NCBI GenBank assembly: GCA_964625775.1
Contig: CAZVEH010000053.1
Span: 1 to 15,802, forward strand
DNA: 15,802 nucleotides
Direction: 5' to 3'
Origin: GCA-2786165 sp964625775
GTDB taxonomy: Bacteria; Pseudomonadota; Gammaproteobacteria; Legionellales; Legionellaceae
Within the stretch, counting starts at the first letter, position 1, and each line of letters starts with the position of its first letter. Under the pieces are notes generated by a model. That model ran no database searches and was not told the DNA's origin. It saw only the letters and a program-made list of their open reading frames with translations. Shown piece by piece: positions 6,493 to 12,946 of this stretch. Position numbers and translations under genes: made by a program.

Positions 6493-7386
6493 ATGGTTGA
6501 TCTGAACAAGCAAGGAAAGCGAGCCGAGATCGAGGAGATACGGCATTATTATTCAGCTATTTTGAATTGTATGCCGTATTTGGTGTATTGGATTGATGCA
6601 CATTGCATGCTGCAGGGATGTAACGCACCATTGACCCAATTGCTCGATTTGAAAAACGTCCATGATTTCTCAGGATATCCTTACGAAAAATTGGCCAAAG
6701 CTACGCAATGGTCAGAAAAAACCATTGAAGCCTTTCGTTTGGATGATATGAAAGTCATTTTTTCTGGAGAGGCGATTCGTGATAAAGCCTTACCGCCTAT
6801 TCTCCATAAAGATGGCACTGTCCAACATTTTAGTTGTAACCGTGAGCCTTTGTTGGATCACTCTGGGCGGGTGATAGGTGCTGTTGTGATTTTGATGGAA
6901 GTCAAAGAAAAAGTTTCTTTACCGATAGAGACACACCAAACGATCGAACCTATCCAGCAAGATGCTGCGTTTTCGACAACAGCACCCCGCGTATTGATTG
7001 TCGAAGACAATTTGGTAGCCAAACAAGTTGAAGAGTCGTTATTGGTTGCGTTACATTGTGCTGTGGATTGTGCTGATTCGGGCCAACAGGCATTGGCATT
7101 GTTTCAACCAGGTAAATATGATTTGGTGATTATGGATATTGGGTTAGAAGATACGTCTGGATATGTGTTGTCAAAGCAATTTCGTCAATTTGAAAAAGAT
7201 ACCCAATTCCATGTGCCCATCATTGCGCTGACTTCGTTTCAAGCGGACTTGGTGAAATATGATTGTGATTATTATTTTATGGATGGTGTCATCAGTAAGC
7301 CATTAACTGCAGAGCAGGCTGAGCAAATTGTCCAACATTATATTTATCATAAAAATACGACAGTGAATGGCCTAAAATATGCTTAG
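6493..7386 (+). CDS. PAS domain - response-regulator receiver protein without kinase or output domain
   Basis: The 297-residue protein has two parts. Residues about 15-138 are a PAS/PAC sensor (YYSAILNCMPYLVYWID at the start, then LHKDGTVQHFSCNREPLLD near the end). Residues 166-283 are a receiver domain with all expected residues: acidic pair Glu171-Asp172, phospho-acceptor Asp215 (VIMDIGLED), Thr247 (IALTS) and Lys269 (SKP). The region between (139-165) is a linker with no dimerisation/His-phosphotransfer or HATPase domain, and nothing follows the receiver except a short tail. The receiver resembles those at the end of ArcB-type hybrid kinases, so this looks like a hybrid kinase with its catalytic core removed. 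It may act as a phosphate sink or as a signal adaptor for a partner elsewhere. GGGAG (6481-6485) precedes ATG 6493 at good spacing. It is divergent from rpsU. Confidence 0.85.
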   Translation: MVDLNKQGKRAEIEEIRHYYSAILNCMPYLVYWIDAHCMLQGCNAPLTQLLDLKNVHDFSGYPYEKLAKATQWSEKTIEAFRLDDMKVIFSGEAIRDKALPPILHKDGTVQHFSCNREPLLDHSGRVIGAVVILMEVKEKVSLPIETHQTIEPIQQDAAFSTTAPRVLIVEDNLVAKQVEESLLVALHCAVDCADSGQQALALFQPGKYDLVIMDIGLEDTSGYVLSKQFRQFEKDTQFHVPIIALTSFQADLVKYDCDYYFMDGVISKPLTAEQAEQIVQHYIYHKNTTVNGLKYA

Positions 7387-7390
7387 GCCA
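7368..7390 (+). terminator. Hairpin overlapping the end of the PAS-receiver gene
   Basis: TGGCCTAA (7368-7375) and TTAGGCCA (7383-7390) form a perfect 8-bp stem with a 7-base loop, and the TAG stop lies inside the second arm. No clear T-run follows, so it may be a weak terminator or a 3'-end stabilising hairpin. Confidence 0.45.
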
Positions 7391-7673
7391 GCTGTTTGCA
7401 GGACGACATATTGATTCTTCCTACAATCAGCATCACCTGCTACTGAAGCGTCTCTAGAAATCTAAACCATGTTCATTACGAGGATGTAGAGCTAATTGGA
7501 TCTTTCAAAGACGTAAAAAAACGATGCTGCGTAAGTCAGGTAATATTTTCCTATTGATTTGATCCCTAGAGTTTGATTAGACTGCTGCTTAGCAAGAATG
7601 GAACTTGCTTTTTGTCTAACCCTCAGCCTCAGCGCCATCTATCATGGTGGAGTTGGGATAGGAGTACTATCAC
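7387..7673. other. Intergenic gap upstream of the metalloprotease
   Basis: I see no credible gene in this 287-base gap. It should contain the promoter of the protease gene, but no strong -35/-10 pair stands out. TGCGTAAGTC (7531-7540) matches one end of the palindromic element at 11890-12015 and may be a decayed trace of another copy. A ribosome binding site (AGGAG, 7660-7664) lies just before the next gene. Confidence 0.5.
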
Positions 7674-9284
7674 ATGGATGTCTTGAAGCCAACCCTGGCG
7701 TTGTGTTTAAAAGCACTTATCGCCTTTTTTATCTCTCCCGTCACGTTATATGCTGCAGAGCGACTGTCTTTGGCGCATTTGTCTTTTGCAGATTTGCAGC
7801 GCATGATTCCTATTTCTTTATCCGAACAGAGTCCCCAACAGATCATAGCTCCCTCACAGGATTTGTTACGCATCCATCACCACACGGATGATCACCAGAT
7901 GGCGCATATTCGTATGCAACAAAGATATGCTGGGTTTCCAGTGTTGGGTGGATACGCTATTTTCCATCATCCACGGGCCCTTCAATCCTCTGCGGTGATA
8001 TCGATGAATGGCGTATTATATCAAAAGCTGCAACAGGATTTGGGGGTGCGACCCGCTTGGTTTATACCACGAGCAGACAATATATTACGTCATTACGCGC
8101 GGCAATATCCTAGAGCACAAATTTCAGAGCAACACATCACGCCGTTGATTTACATGGATGAACATCACCACGCACATTGGGCTTACCAGGTGTCCGTTTT
8201 TTTGCAACCAGAACAAGGAGATCCTAGTCGGCCTACGATGATCATCGCTGCAAAAACCAATCAAATACTGATGCAATGGGATGATTTAGCAACCGCGCGA
8301 CAAAGAGTGCATGGGTTGGGATTTGGAGGAAACGCACGGATGGGCAAGCACCAATTTGGAAAAGACTTACCTTTTCTGGACATGATTCGTGATGATCATT
8401 CAGGACAATGTTTTTTAGAGAACGATCATGTTTTGGTTGTGGATATGGGGCATCACACCCAACGCCAAACTATGCCGATGAGTTTTGATTGTGAAGAAGA
8501 GAGTTCCTCCAAAAAATATTGGACGGGTTCTGCTGCAGATGGCTACGATGAGGTCAATGGTAGTTATTCTGTGTCCAATGATGCGATGTATGCCGGTGAG
8601 TTGGTAAAACGTATGTATCGCACGCAATATGGTGTGGATGTATTGCGGGCAGGATATCGACCGATGCAGCTGGTTTTACGTGTTCATTATAGCACTCACT
8701 ATGCCAACGCATTTTGGGATGGTCGACAAATGACCTTTGGTGATGGGGATGGCACGGTTTATCCCTTGGTGTCCTTGGGGATTGCTGCGCACGAGATCAG
8801 TCACGGATTTACTCAGCAACATTCTGGTTTGCTGTATCACGGGCAAGCGGGGGGGATGAATGAATCGTTTTCAGATATGGCTGCTCAAGCAGCAGAATAC
8901 TTTGTATATGGCAAAGCCAGTTGGCAAATTGGTGGGGATATTATGAAAGGCAAAGGAGCTTTGCGTTTTTTACAACACCCAAGTTTAGATGGCGTGTCTA
9001 TTGAGCGTGCAGATCGCTATCGTCGTGACATGGACGTGCATCATAGCAGTGGCGTCTATAATCATCTGTTTTATATTTTATCCAATCGTCCCGGATGGCA
9101 CCCCGGAAAAGCCTTCCAAGTGATGATCAAAGCCAATATGGACTACTGGACGCCTACGTCCACTTTCGAAGAGGGGGCGTGTGGTATTCTGGCTGCGAGC
9201 CGCGATTTGGGGTTCGGTGAAGCAGATATTCAATATGCATTGGATGAAGTGATGATTGAATATGAGGATTGTTATCCTGCCTAA
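7674..9284 (+). CDS. Secreted M4-family zinc metalloprotease (ProA/LasB type)
   Basis: A thermolysin-fold endopeptidase, likely exported and self-processed. Residues 1-28 are a signal peptide (hydrophobic core about 8-22, ending YAA). Residues about 29-211 are the FTP/PepSY-type inhibitory propeptide. The mature enzyme starts near 212-218 (GLGFGGNARMGKHQFG, like the LasB N-terminus). Zinc ligands are His373 and His377 with catalytic Glu374 (AAHEISHGF), and the third ligand is Glu397 (GGMNESFSDM). The proton-donor histidine is His456 (DVHHSSGVYN). Two cysteine pairs, 246/273 and 503/533, sit where LasB has its disulfides. The 536 residues match Legionella ProA/Msp (about 540), a type II-secreted virulence factor. 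The residues needed for catalysis are all present. AGGAG is about nine bases ahead of ATG 7674. The gene stands alone and no dedicated secretion gene is beside it. Confidence 0.94.
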   Translation: MDVLKPTLALCLKALIAFFISPVTLYAAERLSLAHLSFADLQRMIPISLSEQSPQQIIAPSQDLLRIHHHTDDHQMAHIRMQQRYAGFPVLGGYAIFHHPRALQSSAVISMNGVLYQKLQQDLGVRPAWFIPRADNILRHYARQYPRAQISEQHITPLIYMDEHHHAHWAYQVSVFLQPEQGDPSRPTMIIAAKTNQILMQWDDLATARQRVHGLGFGGNARMGKHQFGKDLPFLDMIRDDHSGQCFLENDHVLVVDMGHHTQRQTMPMSFDCEEESSSKKYWTGSAADGYDEVNGSYSVSNDAMYAGELVKRMYRTQYGVDVLRAGYRPMQLVLRVHYSTHYANAFWDGRQMTFGDGDGTVYPLVSLGIAAHEISHGFTQQHSGLLYHGQAGGMNESFSDMAAQAAEYFVYGKASWQIGGDIMKGKGALRFLQHPSLDGVSIERADRYRRDMDVHHSSGVYNHLFYILSNRPGWHPGKAFQVMIKANMDYWTPTSTFEEGACGILAASRDLGFGEADIQYALDEVMIEYEDCYPA

Positions 9285-9365
9285 TCCAGCATAAAACCAG
9301 GTTCACTTTCTGCGCGCAGTAATACTCTGTGTCAGATATGGATTGATTATCATTCTATTACAATC

Positions 9366-9425
9366 GAGAGCGAGGGATCGTGTGGTTGATGGAGGAGATC
9401 CTTCGCTTCGTTCAGGATGACAGGA
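9366..9425. repeat. Diverged CHPERSEGSP-type repeat, hairpin form
   Basis: AGCGAGGGATC and GATCCTTCGCT flank a short spacer and pair 10 of 11 positions. The right half (GGAGATCCTTCGCTTCGTTC followed by AGGATGAC) is a diverged copy of the terminal repeats, and GTGTGG in the spacer also recurs there. Translated on the minus strand it gives CHPERSEGSP, the usual sign of this repeat. It lies between the convergent protease and aldolase genes. Confidence 0.75.
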
Positions 9426-9440
9426 TATTTTGTTTAGGAT

Positions 9441-9472
9441 TGACGGGTCATTTTTCTGGAGATGACCCGTCA
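9441..9472. terminator. Strong hairpin between convergent protease and aldolase genes
   Basis: TGACGGGTCAT (9441-9451) and ATGACCCGTCA (9462-9472) form a perfect 11-bp stem with a 10-base loop. It lies 18 bases beyond the aldolase stop on the minus strand and 156 bases beyond the protease stop. No long T-run follows on either strand, so it may stop transcription from both sides with help, or be a REP-like structure protecting mRNA 3' ends. Confidence 0.55.
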
Positions 9473-9489
9473 TTTCCGGTAGGGCAAGA

Positions 9490-10515
9490 TTAGGCGATTT
9501 CAGCTGCGGTTGTTGCTGGCTCGTATTCACCCATGCATGCCAAGCTATTCAATCGAGCTCGTTCAAGCAGGACAGATTGCGCTTTACTGACATTTTCTGG
9601 CTTGCCTTGCCAGGCTTGTATGCATTCTTCTTGCAATGCGCGACCGTAAGAAAAGCTTAGGTTCCAGGGCTGATACCCGCAACTGTTGATGGCATTTAAA
9701 TTTTCTGTGGCTTGATCAGGTGTTTGGCCCCCAGATAAAAAGTTGATGCTCGGTACGGCTGGCAATACCGTGTTTTCGAAAACATTTAAGGTATAGTCAG
9801 CAATTTCATCAGGAGAAGAAAAGGGTTTTGCGTCTTTGCCGCAAGTCACCATGCTGGGCTTGAGAATGATGTATTCTAATGCGACTTGATGCAAAAACAG
9901 GGCATTAAATACTTCATGCAATACCAATTCACACACTTCTGCGCAGTGATCAATTGAATGATCGCCGTCAATCAGCACTTCAGGTTCTACAATTGGGACA
10001 ATCCCAATGCTTTGGCAAATTGCTGCATAACGCGCTAAAGTTTCAGCACCTGCTTTGATGGCGGTCATGCTAGGCGTGCTGTCAGAGATAGCGTATACAT
10101 TCCGCCACTTTGCAAATTTGGCGCCTTGGGCTTTGAATGCCACCAAACGTTCAGCCAAATCATCCAAGCCTAATGTAATGTGTTCTTTTTGGGTATTGGC
10201 TAAGATGGATAATCCTTTATCGACTTTGATCCCTGGCATGATGCCTTTGGCCAGAAGAAGCTCGGGTACAGACTGGCCTTGTTCGTTTTGATTGGAGAAC
10301 GTTTCTTCAAATAAAATCACACCACTGATGTATTCTTCTAAACCTGGGGTATTTGCGAGCAAGAGCCGATAATCACGACGATGCTCAGCGGTATTTTCAA
10401 GCTGAATGGCGGCAAAGCGTTTGCCAATCGTGCCATTGCTTTCATCGGCAGCTAAGATACCTTTGCCAGATTGCACCAGTTGGTCGATGGTGTTTGATAA
10501 TTCGTCATAATACAT
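9490..10515 (-). CDS. Class I fructose-bisphosphate aldolase
   Basis: This enzyme reversibly cleaves fructose 1,6-bisphosphate into dihydroxyacetone phosphate and glyceraldehyde 3-phosphate through a Schiff-base lysine, without a metal. The 341 residues align with the animal/plant-type class I family: GILAADES (19-26, Asp24), PGIKVDKG (94-101, Lys97), FAKWRNV (134-140, Lys136), VPIVEPEVL (173-181, Glu177 and Glu179), ILKPSMV with Schiff-base Lys219, FLSGGQT (259-265) and FSYGRALQ (288-295). All catalytic positions are retained. AAAGGA precedes the ATG and overlaps the stop codon of the upstream reductase gene, only 11 bases away, so the two genes form an operon and may be translationally coupled. 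It differs from the class II (zinc) aldolase common in gammaproteobacteria. Confidence 0.96.
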   Translation of the reverse strand: MYYDELSNTIDQLVQSGKGILAADESNGTIGKRFAAIQLENTAEHRRDYRLLLANTPGLEEYISGVILFEETFSNQNEQGQSVPELLLAKGIMPGIKVDKGLSILANTQKEHITLGLDDLAERLVAFKAQGAKFAKWRNVYAISDSTPSMTAIKAGAETLARYAAICQSIGIVPIVEPEVLIDGDHSIDHCAEVCELVLHEVFNALFLHQVALEYIILKPSMVTCGKDAKPFSSPDEIADYTLNVFENTVLPAVPSINFLSGGQTPDQATENLNAINSCGYQPWNLSFSYGRALQEECIQAWQGKPENVSKAQSVLLERARLNSLACMGEYEPATTAAEIA

Positions 10516-10526
10516 GGCTTTATCCT

Positions 10527-11267
10527 TTATTTAGTCGATGAAATATATTTTTCCCGAACGATTTGTTGAGTTGAAAATCCTTGCTCTTTGAGTATTTCAA
10601 ATGCATCATCGATCATAGCAGGGTTTCCGCATAAATAAACATAATCTTGGTCCGCTTTCAAATCAAGCTCAGAAAATCCGTGTTGCACATAGCCATGACG
10701 GATGTGAGATTGTTGCGGATCGCCTGATTCTCTGCTTAAAAAGGCACGAAAGGAAACGCGTGGCGATTGTGCGGCCCAGGCTAAAAAATCTTGTTCGTAT
10801 AACAGATCCTGATGGGTTTGAACCCCTTCAAAAATGACCACAGACAGCGCTGGATCAAGATCTAAGCGTTTCTGTAACTCAGGAATCATAGAGCGATAAG
10901 GCGTGACCCCTGTGCTGGTGGCGACCAAAATGTAGCGGCGGGGATTATGCTCTTTGAGGATCAAACGGCCAAAAGGCCCTGTTATTTGAAGGGAATCACC
11001 CGATTTGAGGTTGAATAAATATTCTGTACCTGGGCCAGACTCCACATATGTAGCGGCAAACTCCAGATGATTGTCTTTTTGCGGCGCATTAGCAATACTG
11101 TAACTACGCCGAATCATTTTACCTTGATGCTCAAAATGTATCGTAATAAATTGACCCGGTAAATAATCAAAGATAGTCTCACTGGTAGGCGAGATGGCAA
11201 AATGCTTGGCTTTGGGAGAAAGCATGCGAGTGCTCTCTAATTGAAATTGAAACATCTCAGTTGGCAT
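10527..11267 (-). CDS. Ferredoxin/flavodoxin-NADP reductase family flavoprotein
   Basis: A 246-residue FAD- and NAD(P)H-binding oxidoreductase that moves electrons between NAD(P)H and a ferredoxin or flavodoxin. The FAD domain has PGQFITI (37-43) and the RSYSIAN motif (54-60). The nucleotide domain has VATSTGVTPYRSM (114-126; Ser where GTG is usual), YLCGNPAMIDD (210-220) and a C-terminus near EKYISSTK. No iron-sulfur domain is fused. Length fits bacterial Fpr (about 250), but the partner cannot be told from sequence. ATG 11267 is kept as the start; ATG 11255 is an alternative, and neither has a clear Shine-Dalgarno. It is first in an operon with the aldolase and divergent from the Dot/Icm gene. 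Confidence 0.88.
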   Translation of the reverse strand: MPTEMFQFQLESTRMLSPKAKHFAISPTSETIFDYLPGQFITIHFEHQGKMIRRSYSIANAPQKDNHLEFAATYVESGPGTEYLFNLKSGDSLQITGPFGRLILKEHNPRRYILVATSTGVTPYRSMIPELQKRLDLDPALSVVIFEGVQTHQDLLYEQDFLAWAAQSPRVSFRAFLSRESGDPQQSHIRHGYVQHGFSELDLKADQDYVYLCGNPAMIDDAFEILKEQGFSTQQIVREKYISSTK

Positions 11268-11297
11268 GATATATGATTAGTAAAGTAAGAAGACCCT

Positions 11298-11325
11298 AAT
11301 ATAAGGAAAAAATAATACTTTGCAA
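11298..11325 (-). promoter_or_regulatory. Sigma70 promoter of the reductase-aldolase operon
   Basis: On the minus strand, -35 TTGCAA (11325-11320) and -10 TATATT (11303-11298) are 16 bases apart, giving a start near 11291 and a leader of about 24 bases. The 68-base divergent gap must also hold the promoter of the Dot/Icm gene, so the two may share regulation. I see no distinct promoter for the plus strand. Confidence 0.55.
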
Positions 11326-11335
11326 GAGTTAATTC

Positions 11336-11884
11336 ATGATTGATCTGATAGCGATGATTGGAAATCTAAGCAAATCTCTGCCATCGGTGCAAACGATGCT
11401 AGGAGGGTTGTCTTATCTATTGGGTATTATATTTGTGATGGTGGCATTGGCGCGATTTAGAGAAAATATCGGCAAAGGCGCTCAAGGCGGTGGTAAAGAG
11501 TCACAAATCATTGTTCCTTTTTCCTATTTAATCATTGGTGCGATTTTGTTTTTTTTACCAACAACTCTAGATACTTTTTCTAGTACCTTGTTTGGGAGCG
11601 GAACCAGTGTGCTTCAATATTCGGGTTATCAACCCTATGATATCTATAATTCCATGACCATAGTGATTGAAACTGCCGGACTGATTTGGTTCATCCGTGG
11701 GTGTGTGTTATTGGCACATTCCAGTCATCCGGAACAAGGACAAGAGGGTTCGAAAGGATTTGGTCATAAGGGTTTACTGTTTATTATTGCGGGACTATTC
11801 GCGATTAATTTTCACTCTACGGTGAATATGATGAACAATGTGATGAATTATCTACTGGATTTGACGGTGACCACTTCTTCTTAA
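11336..11884 (+). CDS. Dot/Icm type IVB secretion membrane protein, IcmC(DotE)/DotV family
   Basis: The 182-residue product has four predicted membrane segments (about 20-39, 58-76, 107-126, 146-162) joined by short loops. Its pattern fits the IcmC/DotE-DotV proteins of Dot/Icm type IVB systems: an N-terminal MIGNLSKSLPSVQTMLGGLS, a TLFGSGTSVLQY motif after the second membrane segment (84-95), ETAGLIWFIRGCVLLAHSS in the third segment (112-130), and a GHKGLLFIIAGLFAINF fourth segment. These inner-membrane proteins are part of the apparatus that sends effectors into host cells. IcmC normally lies in an icmE-G-C-D cluster. Here no other dot/icm gene is adjacent, which fits DotV better, since as far as I recall dotV stands apart from the two main dot/icm regions in Legionella. 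The choice between the two is not certain. A weak AAGAG precedes ATG 11336. Confidence 0.82.
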   Translation: MIDLIAMIGNLSKSLPSVQTMLGGLSYLLGIIFVMVALARFRENIGKGAQGGGKESQIIVPFSYLIIGAILFFLPTTLDTFSSTLFGSGTSVLQYSGYQPYDIYNSMTIVIETAGLIWFIRGCVLLAHSSHPEQGQEGSKGFGHKGLLFIIAGLFAINFHSTVNMMNNVMNYLLDLTVTTSS

Positions 11885-11889
11885 GTCTT

Positions 11890-12015
11890 ACAGGACTTAC
11901 GCAAAACCTCGATCTCTTCGTTAAGTTTTGTTTTTAATGCGGTCATTTAGCTCACCTAAACTCCCTCATTAAAAACAAAACTTGCCTCGACCTCGAGATT
12001 TTGCGTAAGTCCTGT
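11890..12015. repeat. 126-bp palindromic MITE-like element
   Basis: The element begins ACAGGACTTACGCAAAA and ends with its exact 17-base complement. Inside, a second perfectly paired 17-base block (AAGTTTTGTTTTTAATG, 11922-11938, against 11967-11983) surrounds a short centre with TTTAG/CTAAA. The whole unit can fold into one long hairpin. It contains no coding frame. Terminal inverted repeats, small size and a diverged second copy at 15662-15750 suggest a non-autonomous mobile element or a REP-like unit. No clear target duplication is seen. It fills the gap between two convergent genes (stops at 11884 and 12023) and probably serves as their terminator. Confidence 0.8.
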
Positions 12016-12022
12016 TTTAATA

Positions 12023-12310
12023 TCAATCTTCGTCTTTTTCCCCGCATATTTTCAAGTGATTGGCTTTGGCAAAATCCAAAATAGATTGATAAACTTGTGG
12101 ACTAGACTCTTTCAGTTTAGGATCGAGTAACACACATTTATAGCCTTCATTGTTGATACCCGGTTGTAATAATGGCGAATAGTGAATGCGGCTATTTTTA
12201 AAACTCGCGAGCGCGCCGCTCATGCGCTCTGCCCAATCGCTGGGGCGAAACTCTTTACCTTGGGTGGTGACACCCTCGATAACAATGGTTTTGTTTTTGC
12301 GATCGGTCAT
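12023..12310 (-). CDS. DUF3579-family protein
   Basis: A 95-residue soluble protein of the DUF3579 family, recognised by TIVIEGVTTQGKEFRPSDWA (8-27) with ERMSGALASF following, YSPLLQPG (44-51), KCVLLDPKL (58-66) and a C-terminal DFAKANHLKI (79-88). The family occurs in beta- and gammaproteobacteria and has no assigned function. The frame extends upstream to ATG 12370, but those 20 residues lie outside the family domain and have no better ribosome binding site, so ATG 12310 is preferred with moderate certainty. It is divergent from epmC and convergent with the Dot/Icm gene across the palindromic element. Confidence 0.82.
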   Translation of the reverse strand: MTDRKNKTIVIEGVTTQGKEFRPSDWAERMSGALASFKNSRIHYSPLLQPGINNEGYKCVLLDPKLKESSPQVYQSILDFAKANHLKICGEKDED

Positions 12311-12442
12311 GTGAGTTGCGGCATGTGAATAGAAATAGATGGCCAATGATAGCATTATTTCATGCATCATCCCACAACTATGACGATTCCCTGAACCTCA
12401 AGAATTATGGTGAATCAATACAAAAGAACAAGGTACCTGATT

Positions 12443-12946
12443 ATGCATCATCCTGATGATTTGATTACTTTATTTAATCATTGTTTTTTAGATAGTCATC
12501 AAACTATTTTGGCATATGGTCAAGATGAACCCTTATATCAACCGAAATCAGCAGGGCATCCCTACCATACGATTTTTTTTGCGCACGGATTCTTCAGCTC
12601 GGCCTTGCACGAGTGCGCACATTGGTTATTGGCAGGTCAAGCTCGGCGAGATTTAGTGGATTACGGCTATTGGTATGTCCCTGATGGTCGTAACGCAGAG
12701 CAACAGGCTTTGTTTCAGCAGGTGGAGGTTAAGCCACAAGCCTTGGAATGGATATTGTCCAAAGCGGCTGGGTATCGATTTCAGTTGAGTTTTGATAATC
12801 TCAATGGTCCTATTGAGGCGTATGAACACTTCAAAACAGCTGTCACGCAACAAGTGGCTTGCTATGAGCGTGAAGGCTTGCCGGCACGAGCTCATCGATT
12901 TCAGCAGGCATTATTAGGTTATTATCAGCGGCTCAAAATGGCCTAA
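12443..12946 (+). CDS. epmC: Elongation factor P hydroxylase EpmC (YfcM)
   Basis: EpmC hydroxylates the beta-lysylated lysine of elongation factor P, the last step of a pathway (EpmB, EpmA, EpmC) that lets EF-P relieve ribosome stalling at proline runs. The 167-residue product matches YfcM closely: DEPLYQP (28-34), FAHGFFSSALHECAHW (46-61) with metal-ligand candidates His56, Glu57 and His60, ARRDLVDYGYWYVPDGRNA (67-85) and VEVKPQALEWI (94-104). ATG 12443 (MHHPDDLITLFNHCF) fits the family N-terminus and has AAGG about nine bases ahead; the frame could start at 12407, adding 12 residues of no family character. Its last 33 bases overlap the convergent 3' end of recG. Partners epmA, epmB and efp are not in this window. 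Confidence 0.93.
   Translation: MHHPDDLITLFNHCFLDSHQTILAYGQDEPLYQPKSAGHPYHTIFFAHGFFSSALHECAHWLLAGQARRDLVDYGYWYVPDGRNAEQQALFQQVEVKPQALEWILSKAAGYRFQLSFDNLNGPIEAYEHFKTAVTQQVACYEREGLPARAHRFQQALLGYYQRLKMA

Noticed and set aside
7598..7891. A 97-residue plus-strand frame overlapping the protease start
   Set aside because: It overlaps the signal peptide region of the protease in another frame and lacks a ribosome binding site and recognisable content.
9303..9530. A 75-residue minus-strand frame containing CHPERSEGSP
   Set aside because: This peptide is the translation of the dispersed repeat and is a known source of false gene calls. It also overlaps the aldolase 3' end and has no ribosome binding site.
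11890..12015. CRISPR repeats or a structured riboswitch
   Set aside because: There is no series of direct repeats with spacers, and the structure is one long palindrome between the ends of two convergent genes, where a riboswitch would have no target.
12653..12895. A minus-strand frame of 80 residues inside epmC
   Set aside because: It is the opposite-strand shadow of a well-supported gene and has no family features.
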